Below, one piece after another: positions 47,401 through 55,231 of a DNA stretch of 64,000 bases (position 1 is the stretch's first letter; each line of letters begins with the position of its first letter). The notes under the pieces were generated by a model. That model was not told the DNA's origin. It searched no databases and saw nothing but the letters and a program-made list of their open reading frames with translations. A program made the translations under genes and the position numbers. Where the stretch lies: positions 2,294,001 through 2,358,000 of the forward strand of contig NZ_CP032364.1 of NCBI RefSeq assembly GCF_003589745.1, in the 5' to 3' direction. The stretch comes from Lachnoanaerobaculum umeaense (GTDB taxonomy: Bacteria; Bacillota; Clostridia; Lachnospirales; Lachnospiraceae).

Positions 47401-48063
47401 AAAGGTCTGTGGTCCATTATTAATCCAAACCGTGTATTTTCCATTATCTATGCCAATTACAGCCCCGGTAACACTAGGGTCACTGACAAGGCAAACTACG
47501 CTACCAGCTGTAATAGTACCTGGTTCACTTGATATATTTGTTTCTGACGAGCTTGAAGCTACCACTATATTGTTCTTTTGTAAAGGTATTGCTTTATCCT
47601 GAATATCTACATCATCCTCTACATCAATGATAAAGACTTCCATATCTCTTGTCTCACTCATAGGTGCATCAAAAGCCTGCATTAACTCAATAATAACCTC
47701 TACATCGCCAATTACCTTTTCCTTAGAAATCTCCCGGCTGCTTATATGTGCCCAGCTATTACGAATTTCCATCATCTGGCGAATTTTGTTACGCTCCTTA
47801 CTATTTACAAAGAACGAACTTGTAATAACAAACCAGTTACGATCAAACACACGAAGAAGTGCTGCAAGATCTAGTCCAGATATATCCGTGATATTATTAT
47901 TTATAACTTGCTCTCTTTGCAACGTAGAGAGGTTATTAACCACAAGTTCTTCCCACCATTTATCAGTAAGCTTAGGGAGTTTATCCCCAAGCCACTGACT
48001 CATTTTTACTGCAAGCTGGTGTGAATATGTATTAATCTTACCAATCATGTAATTATCATCCAT
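44479..48063 (-). CDS. SNF2-family helicase with N-terminal HEPN (Swt1-type) domain
   Basis: A 1194-residue protein. Residues 1-125 look like an Swt1-type HEPN domain with the R-x4-H motif RNSWAH (R101-H106), the signature of HEPN ribonucleases. Residues about 190-235 form a small beta-barrel-like region. From about 270 it is a RapA-like SNF2 helicase: Walker A DDVGVGKTIEA (about 291), DEAH (about 415), FLTATPLQN, and the second lobe with LLFSEVGCEGLDYQ and RIEQRIGRIDRRGQ. It follows a pglZ remnant by overlap and precedes the Hsp90-like gene. Translocase activity with an attached RNase is a defence-type design (inference). Confidence 0.85.
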   Translation of the reverse strand: MDDNYMIGKINTYSHQLAVKMSQWLGDKLPKLTDKWWEELVVNNLSTLQREQVINNNITDISGLDLAALLRVFDRNWFVITSSFFVNSKERNKIRQMMEIRNSWAHISSREISKEKVIGDVEVIIELMQAFDAPMSETRDMEVFIIDVEDDVDIQDKAIPLQKNNIVVASSSSETNISSEPGTITAGSVVCLVSDPSVTGAVIGIDNGKYTVWINNGPQTFYAEQIRLKENLSLTEHLTLTKVRSALTAYQINNPGSSNLYSLNAARIDFVPYQFRPALKMIKADSPRLLVADDVGVGKTIEAGLILKEMEARSNINSVLIICPRPLVAERKWEMEMKRFDENFTQLDGRNLVEAISETDRDGEWPERHRKTIIPYSLLGEDIIMGTEAQTSKKRKEKGLQQLDPLPHFDLVIVDEAHNIRNANTWAYQGVELFTRNADAVVFLTATPLQNSNNDLYTLLNLLRPDVVIDKDTFKTMSEPNAYVNALLRAVRNQAEGWQEQAKEEISHILSTSWGRNVIQHNPNFARVFELVDRDEITREEKIEAISMIESLHSFNSIITRTRRRDIEDFCIRRTQTVNVPFTENQRDIYDALIDFEANSLAAIHGSRSVRFMMCTIMRQAASCIYGLAPFLNDLVEKRLNQVQEDGELFEFDLSMNSDDENSIFELADEIATLTSSLPEYDPKLEKLYEVIDRKQEDENNRVIIFSSFRHTLRYVRKHLQKKGYRVAQVDGSVPDEERYHIRARFQKDREEPDAIDVLLFSEVGCEGLDYQFCDTMINYDLPWNPMRIEQRIGRIDRRGQTSKTVKIYNMITEGTIDAVIHDRCLSKIGVFEASIGDCSDILGDISEQIFKIMFDPELTDEERELKIEKMADNEVMKVRELNRLEQEEKSLYGFDLSNFIQNKNVQDAENSWISPDSIKNLVDLFLVDYLGEGEYIRSNKNTELCTMRLAADKRAKLRDGLGKIDLVNTNNATKLWNAYLKSNNAQLRVTYDAATAKDNRDVTFLTQMHPLVIQAAQYESKQLPCVIGLSVSDESLPAGDYEFLIYAWKYVGLRPDIKLKAISENEYVENSILSYLQFASDYAFDDIPHSARWDSMDSLHYDSWQAAKEEYIQSVKESCEYRVEQLRQTTTKREMIIRGQIAGATDERIIRMRTAQLDNLLKGYEEQKKVLDETIQKADILTQPLIKGVLHVE

Positions 48064-48065
48064 AC

Positions 48066-48340
48066 TTATACCCCACTTTCTTCATCTAAAAATCTAAAAT
48101 CTGCAATATCTATTTCAAATTTATATCTGTGCAATTCCTTCGTTTCATCATCTTGGTCTGCAATGACAAGGAAATAATCCTGCGTTCTGTTGTATCTCCC
48201 ATTCTTTTACAACCTTCATTAATCTGGATATTGTAAATTTCTTCTGCATAGGCAGCATTGCCATCATACCAGAACACGATTTTTCTCTCATTCCCAGATA
48301 ATAGGTTATTTAATTTATCCTGTATTTCTTGTATTTCCAT
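48066..48340 (-). pseudogene. Internally deleted PglZ (BREX phosphatase) gene
   Basis: The first 40 codons (MEIQEIQDKLNNLLSG, RKIVFWYDGNAAYAEEI) match the start of BREX PglZ proteins. The last part in a different frame encodes KNGRYNRTQDYFLVIADQ and YKFEIDIADFRFLDEESGV, which would suit a PglZ-type C-terminus; here I rely on memory. PglZ is about 800-900 residues, so roughly nine tenths is missing and the ends are out of frame. It starts one base after the DUF4365 gene and ends over the SNF2 start, exactly as a gene between them would. Confidence 0.68.
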
Positions 48341-50116
48341 CTATGGAGCCACCTTTCCTTCGTTATTGTCAGTCTCATAAAACTTAAAGATTGGATATTG
48401 CTGGAAAGCTTCCCTATCTTCATCACTTAAAGAGTTATATTCCACTCTTGCCATTCTATGATTTCCCAGTAATATGTTTGCCCCTAATCTTATCTGTGTA
48501 TTTTCATCCTGTGTAAGATTTGACAAGTCTTTTATCTCTTCGTCGCGCAACTCTCGGGTTCTTAACACACACTGAAATAAATTTAATGTATATATAGGAC
48601 TAGGTTCATCACTTTGTATTAACCATTCACATAAATTCTGTGCCAATGTTATAAGCTCTGTTCTCCTTGTATTATCATAAGCTTTTATCATTTCTAACAA
48701 GCACAGATTCGTCCTTTCGTAATGAGCTTTGTTATAATGTTCTTTGAATGACTTTTCAATCAACGATATACCTATATTGGATGCTTTTTCGTAATCAGAT
48801 GCTCTCATAATGCAAAACTGAGATGTATCATTTCTTCCTTCGGCATCCAATTTACAGTGCATTTCTGTCCTAAAATAATCCTTTATCTTATATGATCCAT
48901 TGTCCTGCTGCCTTAATAGAAGCATGAGATGTAAATTCCCTACCTCAAACATTCCAAGTAGCGGCAAATCTGTCTCATTGAAAAATATTTCTTCATCGTG
49001 CAACACTGATTTTATAAAAATCTCAAGATCACAGAGTTGCTTTTCTGTTGCTTTCTCTACATCAAACGAATCTTTTACTCCCATCTGCTCCAAAAAATTC
49101 TTAATTTCATAGAATTTTTTCAGCTTTTCTTCCATACCTTGATTAGAGAACTTTTTTAATTCTTTCTTCGTTGGACTCATAGAAAATTTATCCTCATCGA
49201 AATAAATTCCCTCATCTACAAGCATATCCATTAAAAACTCTATGCTATGTATCTGCTCATCTAGTGTTCCCTTCAAATCATACTTAAAGGTTGCCTTCTC
49301 CTCAGAAAATATTATTTTTAAAGACGGTCCCACCTTGACAGAATCACTTCCATCTTTCGATTTTTCGATTGAAATTTTGTCGTAGTACAGCTTTCCATTG
49401 GCATATACATTTGCTTCCACTTCTGTACACATAGACTCTATATTGGAGAGATATTGTATTGGAAAACGTAAACCACTTTCCTCATTCTCCATATATAAAT
49501 AGAGTTCATTATGCATTAGAATTGAAAATGGATCATGCACATCATACCCTCTGGCTGTAAAATTACAGTTCATTTTTATATTGTCTGGCCCAAGCAATTT
49601 GATAATTTCTGGAACCTCCCAATTTTTGCCAGTAGTATTCAATACAGCCTGTTTTTTGCAATCTTTTATGAAGTTTATAACCAAATTCTCGAAATCATTA
49701 TTCTTTCCCGGTAATGGTTTCAACATAATATTTATATTTGAACCACTGCAAGGTAAATTCAAATAGTTGTTAAGCAAGTACGGAGTAAGTGATGCATAAA
49801 AAATCTTTTTACTTCCATCATTAGAAAGTTCAACGACAAAGTATATGATTCCACCATCATTTCGGTAACTAATCATATTATTTCTATCAACCGGATAGGT
49901 TCTGCCATTTTTGCTCAACCTTTTCAATAGCTTTCCCTTTACCTGTATGGGTGCACGTCCAATCATGTTGTCGTTACTTTTTGATTTGTCTGAATAAGCA
50001 TAAATAAAGCCATCCCATTTAGGTTCTTTGTCACCTTCATTGATAAATTGAGACAACAGTTCTGTTAATGCTATTCTACTTTTTATTTCCGACGTTGCTG
50101 CTGTCTCAATATCCAA
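48341..50116 (-). CDS. DUF4365 protein (predicted nuclease domain) in the BREX-like locus
   Basis: A 591-residue protein. The N-terminal DUF4365 domain (about 1-150) starts with TATSEIKSR-like sequence (AATSEIKSRIAL), then WDGFIYAY and APIQVKGKL: a PD-(D/E)xK-like set E10, D35 and Q58-x-K60. The remaining 440 residues are helical and unassigned; KLYYDKISIEKSKDGSD is a notable stretch. DUF4365 proteins are seen in mobile and defence DNA and predicted to cut DNA. It sits between pglX and pglZ remnants and is open throughout, so it is the best preserved gene at the 5' end of this locus. Confidence 0.8.
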   Translation of the reverse strand: MDIETAATSEIKSRIALTELLSQFINEGDKEPKWDGFIYAYSDKSKSNDNMIGRAPIQVKGKLLKRLSKNGRTYPVDRNNMISYRNDGGIIYFVVELSNDGSKKIFYASLTPYLLNNYLNLPCSGSNINIMLKPLPGKNNDFENLVINFIKDCKKQAVLNTTGKNWEVPEIIKLLGPDNIKMNCNFTARGYDVHDPFSILMHNELYLYMENEESGLRFPIQYLSNIESMCTEVEANVYANGKLYYDKISIEKSKDGSDSVKVGPSLKIIFSEEKATFKYDLKGTLDEQIHSIEFLMDMLVDEGIYFDEDKFSMSPTKKELKKFSNQGMEEKLKKFYEIKNFLEQMGVKDSFDVEKATEKQLCDLEIFIKSVLHDEEIFFNETDLPLLGMFEVGNLHLMLLLRQQDNGSYKIKDYFRTEMHCKLDAEGRNDTSQFCIMRASDYEKASNIGISLIEKSFKEHYNKAHYERTNLCLLEMIKAYDNTRRTELITLAQNLCEWLIQSDEPSPIYTLNLFQCVLRTRELRDEEIKDLSNLTQDENTQIRLGANILLGNHRMARVEYNSLSDEDREAFQQYPIFKFYETDNNEGKVAP

Positions 50117-50169
50117 TTTATCTCTCCTTAAGCCTTTGCTAATACGTTAATTGTCTGCTTCTTTTCTCC

Positions 50170-50674
50170 TTAGATGGATACTTCGATTCCTTGGAACTTT
50201 GCATAATTCTCATTTGCTCCATCATCAAGATCCAATTCAATTCGCTGCTGTGCCACGTGCGATAAAGCCTGATAGTATGTACGGATTTCAGCAAGCTGCT
50301 TTATGTACTTATCTCTTTGTTTTGTTGCTTGAGCTCGGTCAACAGCACTTCCAGATGTTAAAATGACATATTCAGCATTTTTAAGTACATTTTCAATTGC
50401 ATTTTGAGACTTTACTAAATAATCAGTTCGAATTATGCCTACCGTATCTTTATTATATCTGTACATATAAACTAAACACTTAAAGCCATTTCCTTTACAA
50501 GCGTCAAATAACCAATAAATTGGTCGTTTACCGACATCATTAACTGTCTAAGTTACAGTATGATCTTTAAAAAACTCTGTAATGAAATATTTGTGTAATT
50601 TTGACCTTGAGCTATCTCCCTTTACATCTAGGGAATTTGCTATAAATTCTAGATTTCTTTCCAAGGTGTTTTTT
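50170..50674 (-). pseudogene. C-terminal fragment of BREX methyltransferase PglX
   Basis: The open part (50170-50466) reads GIIRTDYLVKSQNAIEN ... QRIELDLDDGANENYAKFQGIEVS, the hallmark C-terminus of PglX adenine methyltransferases (DLDDGVKVNYxKFQ). Upstream in the same frame come RPIYWLFDACKGNGFKCLVYMYRY and NLEFIANSLDVKG, interrupted by a TAG near 50540. The catalytic part (the first 1000 or so residues) is absent. The break is next to a short XRE gene. Confidence 0.85.
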
Positions 50675-50686
50675 CACAATATTACC

Positions 50687-50842
50687 TCAACAAATATTCT
50701 GCAACACCTCTACAGATACAGTTTCACCTTTTCCCATCTTTGCAATAGTAGCTGAGCTAATACCTAACTTCTCTGTAAGATCCTTTTTATACATATTTTT
50801 GTCAATCACGAGTTTCAATAATCCGTTATAAGAAATTGCCAT
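50687..50842 (-). CDS. Short XRE-type helix-turn-helix regulator, probably truncated
   Basis: The 51-residue product MAISYNGLLKLVIDKNMYKKDLTEKLGISSATIAKMGKGETVSVEVLQNIC is the Cro/C1-type HTH (HTH_26) of small clostridial regulators, which usually run on to about 65-75 residues. A TGA stands exactly where the family has ICEaL.. so the C-terminal helix is lost. GGAATT precedes the ATG. A 13-bp inverted repeat flanks the start (50841-50853 and 50895-50907). It may have controlled the adjacent locus. Confidence 0.6.
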   Translation of the reverse strand: MAISYNGLLKLVIDKNMYKKDLTEKLGISSATIAKMGKGETVSVEVLQNIC

Positions 50843-50907
50843 AATTCCTATTACCTTTCCTTTATCGTCAAAACGGTTACAATAACGTACAGTCTAATAG
50901 GAATTAT
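50841..50907. promoter_or_regulatory. Inverted repeat around the XRE gene start
   Basis: ATAATTCCTATTA (50841-50853) and TAATAGGAATTAT (50895-50907) are perfect 13-bp complements with 41 nt between. The first covers the start codon. They look like operator sites of the XRE protein. From 50908 to 51356 no gene is seen apart from a terminator at 51024-51062. Confidence 0.55.
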
Positions 50908-51023
50908 ACTATAAAACGCAAAAAAATCCATGATAGCTTTTAGATATCTAAAGATTTTTTTCACCAAGGTGAAATGTCACTTTTCAATCAAAAAATCTCA
51001 AAATAAGGCTCAATAATAAGGTC

Positions 51024-51062
51024 AAAAAAAGAATCAGGATTAAAATTTCTCCATCCTGATTC
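51024..51062 (-). terminator. Intrinsic terminator
   Basis: A perfect 10-bp stem GAATCAGGAT / ATCCTGATTC (51031-51040, 51053-51062) is followed on the minus strand by seven U (51024-51030). No live gene precedes it on that strand until 51950, so it is a leftover of lost genes. Confidence 0.8.
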
Positions 51063-51359
51063 CAATTTTAAACTATTATATATCCCATAAAACGGACACG
51101 TACTAATGATTTTCGATTATTGTAACATCCTTACAATTTTGCACCTTTATCTGTTGATCTATTTCCTCTTGGTTGTTTTCTAATATACCTGATGATGCCA
51201 ATACCTCAACAATGATATATAGCATAATTCAAAGTGCGATACCTCATAACCTGACACCACAAAAATTTCTTACATTTATTTTTGATACAATACAGTCCGG
51301 TAGAGATGCTTCGCTCTTAGTACCTTAGTCAGATGAGATTCCTGAGAGTTGTAAAAATA

Positions 51360-51406
51360 AAAAGTCGTAGGATTAGAATGATAAGTTCTAGTTCTATGAC
51401 TTTTTT
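51360..51406. terminator. Bidirectional terminator in a gene-free stretch
   Basis: A 19-bp imperfect stem (51360-51378 and 51386-51404, G-U pairs included) with a 7-nt loop and a T run on the right (51401-51406). No gene is recognised on either side (51063-51590), so it marks lost genes. Confidence 0.7.
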
Positions 51407-51592
51407 GCTCTATGTGTACTTAGCTTGACACTTACTTAAAGAGCTAATTTAGTCCTACCTAAATTTCAATATTCAGTTTTCACCACTCTTCATGTGTATT
51501 TCAAAACACTATCAAATAGGTTACATCTTGTTACCGACATACTGCTAAAACGGGAATCTGCTTAAATATATATATCAATTAGAATGTTGAAG

Positions 51593-51726
51593 CATTGCTA
51601 TTTCAATACATATACATTATCTTTACATATACAATCATTGACTATATTTCATCCCTAAAACAATTATATGCTAGCTACTCTTAAGATTTTCTTCCAAAAA
51701 TATCTATCAACTCTCTAAACTCCTCT
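51593..51726 (-). repeat. Third copy of the nucleotidyltransferase tail and downstream flank
   Basis: It aligns with 32301-32434 without indels at about 90 % identity (14 differences in 134 bases). On the minus strand it still encodes EEFRELIDIFGRKS and a stop, against EEEFRGVIDVFGRKS in the intact gene at 33295. It is therefore an older remnant. No gene lies in 51063-51949. Confidence 0.88.
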
Positions 51727-51884
51727 CTTTTTCGCCACATTATCGCACAGTAAATAATTGTATACATAGTTTGACATCACACACCCCCGCTCAAAGTTTA
51801 TTTATATCCTTCTTCTTATAGATATCTTTCACCTACTCCTATTTTTCTTCTACAATTTTACCACATATAGCCCCCTTATAACAT

Positions 51885-51930
51885 CAAAAAAGCTGCTGCC
51901 AAACAGATAAAATATCTATCCGGCAACAGC
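51885..51930 (-). terminator. Terminator of the glycerol dehydrogenase-like gene
   Basis: The stem GCTGCTGCCAAACAGATA / TATCTATCCGGCAACAGC (51892-51930) is followed on the minus strand by a U run, 20 nt after the stop. Confidence 0.88.
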
Positions 51931-51949
51931 CACTTATCCATTAAATAGA

Positions 51950-53044
51950 TTACTTGCCAAGTCTTGCCTTACCTAAAGCATCTGTAGCTATAATAGCCGC
52001 ATACAACTCATAAGGTGTTACGTCTCCGGCAAGGTTATGTATTGTTTCTCCCTTTACGCAGGCATTCTTTGCTATAGTATGAAGATCCTCATCTGTAAAA
52101 TCTCCAAGCTCTGCAAGTGTAATAGGCAGTCCTACTTCAAGACAGAAATTCTGTATATCCTCAAACTCGGCCTTATCGGCACACTCAAGTGTAAGCTGTA
52201 TCAAAGTACCGAATGCTACACAATTACCATGATATGCCTCATGTCCGCCAAGTGAAGTAACTCCGTTGTAGAATGAATGAGGAGCCGCACAGTTTACATT
52301 ATCTGCTCCTACACCTGATAGGTAAACTGTAGCCTCGATGATTGCATCCAAAGCCGGAGTAACAACATTATTCTCACAGGCGGTTATAGCCGCTTTTCCA
52401 TATTTTCTTAAGGTATCATAGCAAGCCCTTGCAATCGCCATACCGGCTCTTGTGATACCGCCACTCTCCAAACTTGGTGACTCTGTACGAAGTGAAGCTC
52501 TTCCTTCAAAGTATGTTCCGAGAGCGTCTCCCATTCCTGCAATCAAAAACTTTACAGGTGCTTTAGCTATAACACTGCTGTCTACAAGTACCGCATCCGG
52601 ATTTTGCGGATAGAATAAATATTTATTAAAGCTTCCGTCATCATTATATATAACTGAAAGTCCTGTACAAGGTGCATCTGTAGCTGCAACTGTAGGTATT
52701 ATAACTATTCTCTTACCCATGTAGTATGCTGTTGCCTTAGCCGCATCCACTGCTGAACCGCCGCCTACCGCAACAACAACATCAATCTTATCAGCCTCAA
52801 CAATGTCCTGCATTTTCTTTATCTCGCTGATACTTGACATTCCTCCGAAGACTTCATATCTGCGATAATCATCTTCTCCTTCAAAACTCTTTTCCAAATC
52901 TTCATGGCAGCTGTTGTAACCGCTATTCGAACAGACAAACAACCATCTCTTTCCCATATACTCCATTTCCTTACGGAACTGAAGCAAAGCTCCTTTTCCC
53001 TGTACATACTTGAGTGGTGCACGCATCATTCTTAAACGTTTCAT
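51950..53044 (-). CDS. gldA: Glycerol dehydrogenase-type enzyme
   Basis: A 364-residue Fe/Zn-dependent dehydrogenase of the glycerol dehydrogenase group, oxidising glycerol to dihydroxyacetone with NAD+. The VAVGGGSAVDAAKATAYY nucleotide motif and the zinc ligands (Asp in AGMGDALGTYFE, His in CAAPHSFYNG, His in GGHEAYHGN) are present, and the length fits. GGAGG precedes the ATG. It stands alone in its own terminator-bounded unit, 4-9 kb from the glpK operon that would use the same substrate. An inverted repeat TTAACA-N5-TGTTAA (53093-53109) lies upstream. Other sn-glycerol-type substrates cannot be excluded. Confidence 0.85.
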   Translation of the reverse strand: MKRLRMMRAPLKYVQGKGALLQFRKEMEYMGKRWLFVCSNSGYNSCHEDLEKSFEGEDDYRRYEVFGGMSSISEIKKMQDIVEADKIDVVVAVGGGSAVDAAKATAYYMGKRIVIIPTVAATDAPCTGLSVIYNDDGSFNKYLFYPQNPDAVLVDSSVIAKAPVKFLIAGMGDALGTYFEGRASLRTESPSLESGGITRAGMAIARACYDTLRKYGKAAITACENNVVTPALDAIIEATVYLSGVGADNVNCAAPHSFYNGVTSLGGHEAYHGNCVAFGTLIQLTLECADKAEFEDIQNFCLEVGLPITLAELGDFTDEDLHTIAKNACVKGETIHNLAGDVTPYELYAAIIATDALGKARLGK

Positions 53045-53145
53045 AACAAAACCTCCATTAAAACCGTCAAGCTTTGAAACTATGTCAAAACTTTAACATA
53101 TATTGTTAAGGACTATTGTAGCACAAAGATTATATTTTTCAATTA

Positions 53146-53448
53146 TTATTTTATTCCCTCATAATGCGTCCACATGTGTGCTACTTTTACCACACCTTCA
53201 TACGCTATACCATTCTCTATAATCTCATCACTATAAACTTCATATACTAATCTGTGCTGAATATTTATACGCCTTGAATAAAACCCGGTAAGACTTCCAA
53301 CCAAACTCTCATATGGTGGTGGAGTTTTAAACGGATCTTCGCAAATGATATTTATTTGTTATAATTATCGGCTGCGAATATTCATTAACATCTGAAACAA
53401 TTTGGTAAAGATTCGCTCTTGCCTTTGTTATACTAATTGCAGTCATAA
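53146..53448 (-). pseudogene. Fused relic of a YefM-YoeB toxin-antitoxin pair
   Basis: The start encodes MTAISITKARANLYQIVSDV and EYSQPIIITNK, the YefM/Phd antitoxin head. It then runs out of frame into ICEDPFKTPPPYESLVG, GFYSRRINIQHRLVYEVY and VAHMWTHYEGIK, the C-terminal part of a YoeB/Txe toxin with its active-site residues. The antitoxin tail and toxin head are deleted. AGGAG precedes the ATG. A TAACGTAC/GTACGTTA hairpin (53473-53496) lies upstream. The product is dead. Confidence 0.82.
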
Positions 53449-53509
53449 TATTATCTCCTTACAAAGAAAGTATAACGTACTTTTTTACGTACGTTAATTG
53501 CAGGTATTT

Positions 53510-54358
53510 TTATTCATTATAAACTTTGCTGTCTTCACCACCTCCCAATATTTCTTTAAACTTTCTATAATTATACTCGCTGTTACCTCTTCCATAAACA
53601 GCAAATATAATTTTATCAAACAGCTTCCACATATTCTCTTCTATCAGCAAATCTTTAAAGTATCCCGCCACATCTTTGGCATCATGTCCGAATGCTCCAC
53701 AGCCCCACGCTCCCAATGTAATTGTTCTATATCCGAATCTTGCCGCACAGTAAAGATATTGCCTGAGCCTTTTCTTCATTACCTTATCAAGAACCTCTTT
53801 TGACTGTCCATATGCTCTGTCAAACAAATTCGGTGCAGGAATAGTCATAACAGCTGTGGTATAAGGTTTAGAAATAAATTCTAAATCTATATTCCTAAAT
53901 ACATCTACTACAGGTGACAGAAGCATATAATCGGAATCAAATGCCGTTCCAAATTTAAAATTATACTTATACATCTTAGAAGCTTTGGATGAACTTATAG
54001 ATTCGTACAAAGTACTCTGCCTACATAAACACTCTTCCTGTGCACAAGCCCCGTTCTTATAGCCACCTCCCGGATGATATGCATTGGCAAAATTCATTAC
54101 TAAATCGGAAAGATATTCAAAGCTGTCTGCGTTTACAACAGAAATTTCACATTTTGAAGAGTACTTAAACCCTTTGGCAAAAAATTTGCCCTTATCCTCC
54201 ACAATGTCTTTAATAGCATTAGGTGAGAGTACCACCACATTCCTATGCTTCTCCAAATCATGCGGCAATTTTATAAACTTACCGTCATTATAAAATCCGT
54301 TGTTCTTTAAAATCCCCTTATTCTCTTCATATACCACAATATTAGCTAATCTGGACAT
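53510..54358 (-). CDS. PARG-like protein (TIGR02452 family)
   Basis: A 282-residue macro-fold protein of the microbial poly(ADP-ribose) glycohydrolase-like family. Diagnostic sequence: NFANAYHPGGGYKNGACAQEECLCRQSTLYESI (the GGG-x6-8-QEE catalytic loop) and LGAWGCGAFGHD near the end. The ORF opens at 54412, but GGAGG stands 5 nt before the ATG at 54358. It would strip ADP-ribose from proteins or nucleic acids. It is the only intact ADP-ribose-related protein here besides the dead macro gene. Often phage- or defence-associated. Confidence 0.85.
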   Translation of the reverse strand: MSRLANIVVYEENKGILKNNGFYNDGKFIKLPHDLEKHRNVVVLSPNAIKDIVEDKGKFFAKGFKYSSKCEISVVNADSFEYLSDLVMNFANAYHPGGGYKNGACAQEECLCRQSTLYESISSSKASKMYKYNFKFGTAFDSDYMLLSPVVDVFRNIDLEFISKPYTTAVMTIPAPNLFDRAYGQSKEVLDKVMKKRLRQYLYCAARFGYRTITLGAWGCGAFGHDAKDVAGYFKDLLIEENMWKLFDKIIFAVYGRGNSEYNYRKFKEILGGGEDSKVYNE

Positions 54359-54446
54359 AATTACCTCCGTTAATATATTTACTGTAATTATCATATCAGA
54401 CATGCTGTACATCTTTTCGGACTTTGGTAGTGATTTTAAAGAATTT

Positions 54447-54478
54447 AAAAAAGACAGCTGATCACTAAATCAGCTGCC
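54447..54478 (-). terminator. Terminator of the C39-like gene
   Basis: The 10-bp stem GACAGCTGAT / ATCAGCTGCC (54453-54478) is followed on the minus strand by a U run (54447-54452). Confidence 0.85.
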
Positions 54479-54488
54479 TGTAAGTCTA

Positions 54489-55133
54489 TTATATAAAGTA
54501 CTCTATAGTCTTCTCCGGAGTCTTTTCTGTCTTCTCATTATAAAGTATTACAGCCTCACGGTTTTCAAAGTTTCCAAGAGCATAGAGTACATCACCCTCC
54601 CTGTTAAAATAGCCAAAAGGCACAACACGATTATATTTCAGAGGCTGATCAAGTACCAACTCCACATCACCTTCCGGTATAAACTGTGACCAGTGCTCAT
54701 CCGTAAACTCATCCTCATAGTAAGGATCAAACATATAAATATTTTTATCATCCGCACCTGTAAGCAGCGCATAATGCTGTACATCATAAAAGAGCCTTAC
54801 TACCACCGCACCACCTCTATTAAGTGCATCATTTATACGGCTTGTTTCACCGATGAAAACCTGTTCACCTGTAATATATTCACATATTACATTGAGCTGT
54901 CTTATTTCTCTGAATCTGTTCAGCCAATTACTAAGAAACATCATTGCCATATGAGATGTTCCGCTCTTACCGGGATGTCCCTCATTACTGTAGCAATCAA
55001 GTGTGTAAAGCATAATGTTTCTAATAACTTCCGGCGGAATATCTTCCCTTTCAAATAGAAAGCTCAGCGCATTAAGCATTGAAGTCGGCCCGCAATCATA
55101 TTCAGATAATTGATAATGTAATGGATTTTTCAT
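54489..55133 (-). CDS. Peptidase C39-like cysteine-protease-fold protein
   Basis: A 214-residue protein with the papain-like pattern of C39 peptidases: catalytic Cys in SEYDCGPTSMLNAL (residues about 8-21), His in QHYALLTGA and Asp/Asn in YMFDPYY. It has no signal peptide or membrane span and no transporter partner, so it is not a bacteriocin-export C39 domain. The ATG has AAGGG upstream. The substrate is unknown. It has its own terminator, and the gene upstream (55232) may be part of another unit. Confidence 0.75.
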   Translation of the reverse strand: MKNPLHYQLSEYDCGPTSMLNALSFLFEREDIPPEVIRNIMLYTLDCYSNEGHPGKSGTSHMAMMFLSNWLNRFREIRQLNVICEYITGEQVFIGETSRINDALNRGGAVVVRLFYDVQHYALLTGADDKNIYMFDPYYEDEFTDEHWSQFIPEGDVELVLDQPLKYNRVVPFGYFNREGDVLYALGNFENREAVILYNEKTEKTPEKTIEYFI

Positions 55134-55231
55134 TCTACACCCTTCTTTCTATCTGCATATAGTATAAAGCTCCAATATATTACAAGCAAACTTATAATCT
55201 CCTCTTACAAGCTTTTATGCATCAACGCTTA

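Noticed and set aside
50170..50466. Free-standing 98-residue gene
   Set aside because: The sequence is the C-terminus of PglX and the homology runs upstream through a stop codon.
37121..50674. DISARM, Zorya, Druantia or Hachiman as names for the defence-like operon
   Set aside because: The characteristic domains (DUF1998, ZorAB motor proteins, DruE, DUF1837) are not visible. The only recognised family ties are BREX fragments.
53093..53109. Rex box in front of the glycerol dehydrogenase-like gene
   Set aside because: TTAACA-N5-TGTTAA has the half-sites in the everted order relative to the Rex consensus (TTGTTAA..TTAACAA).
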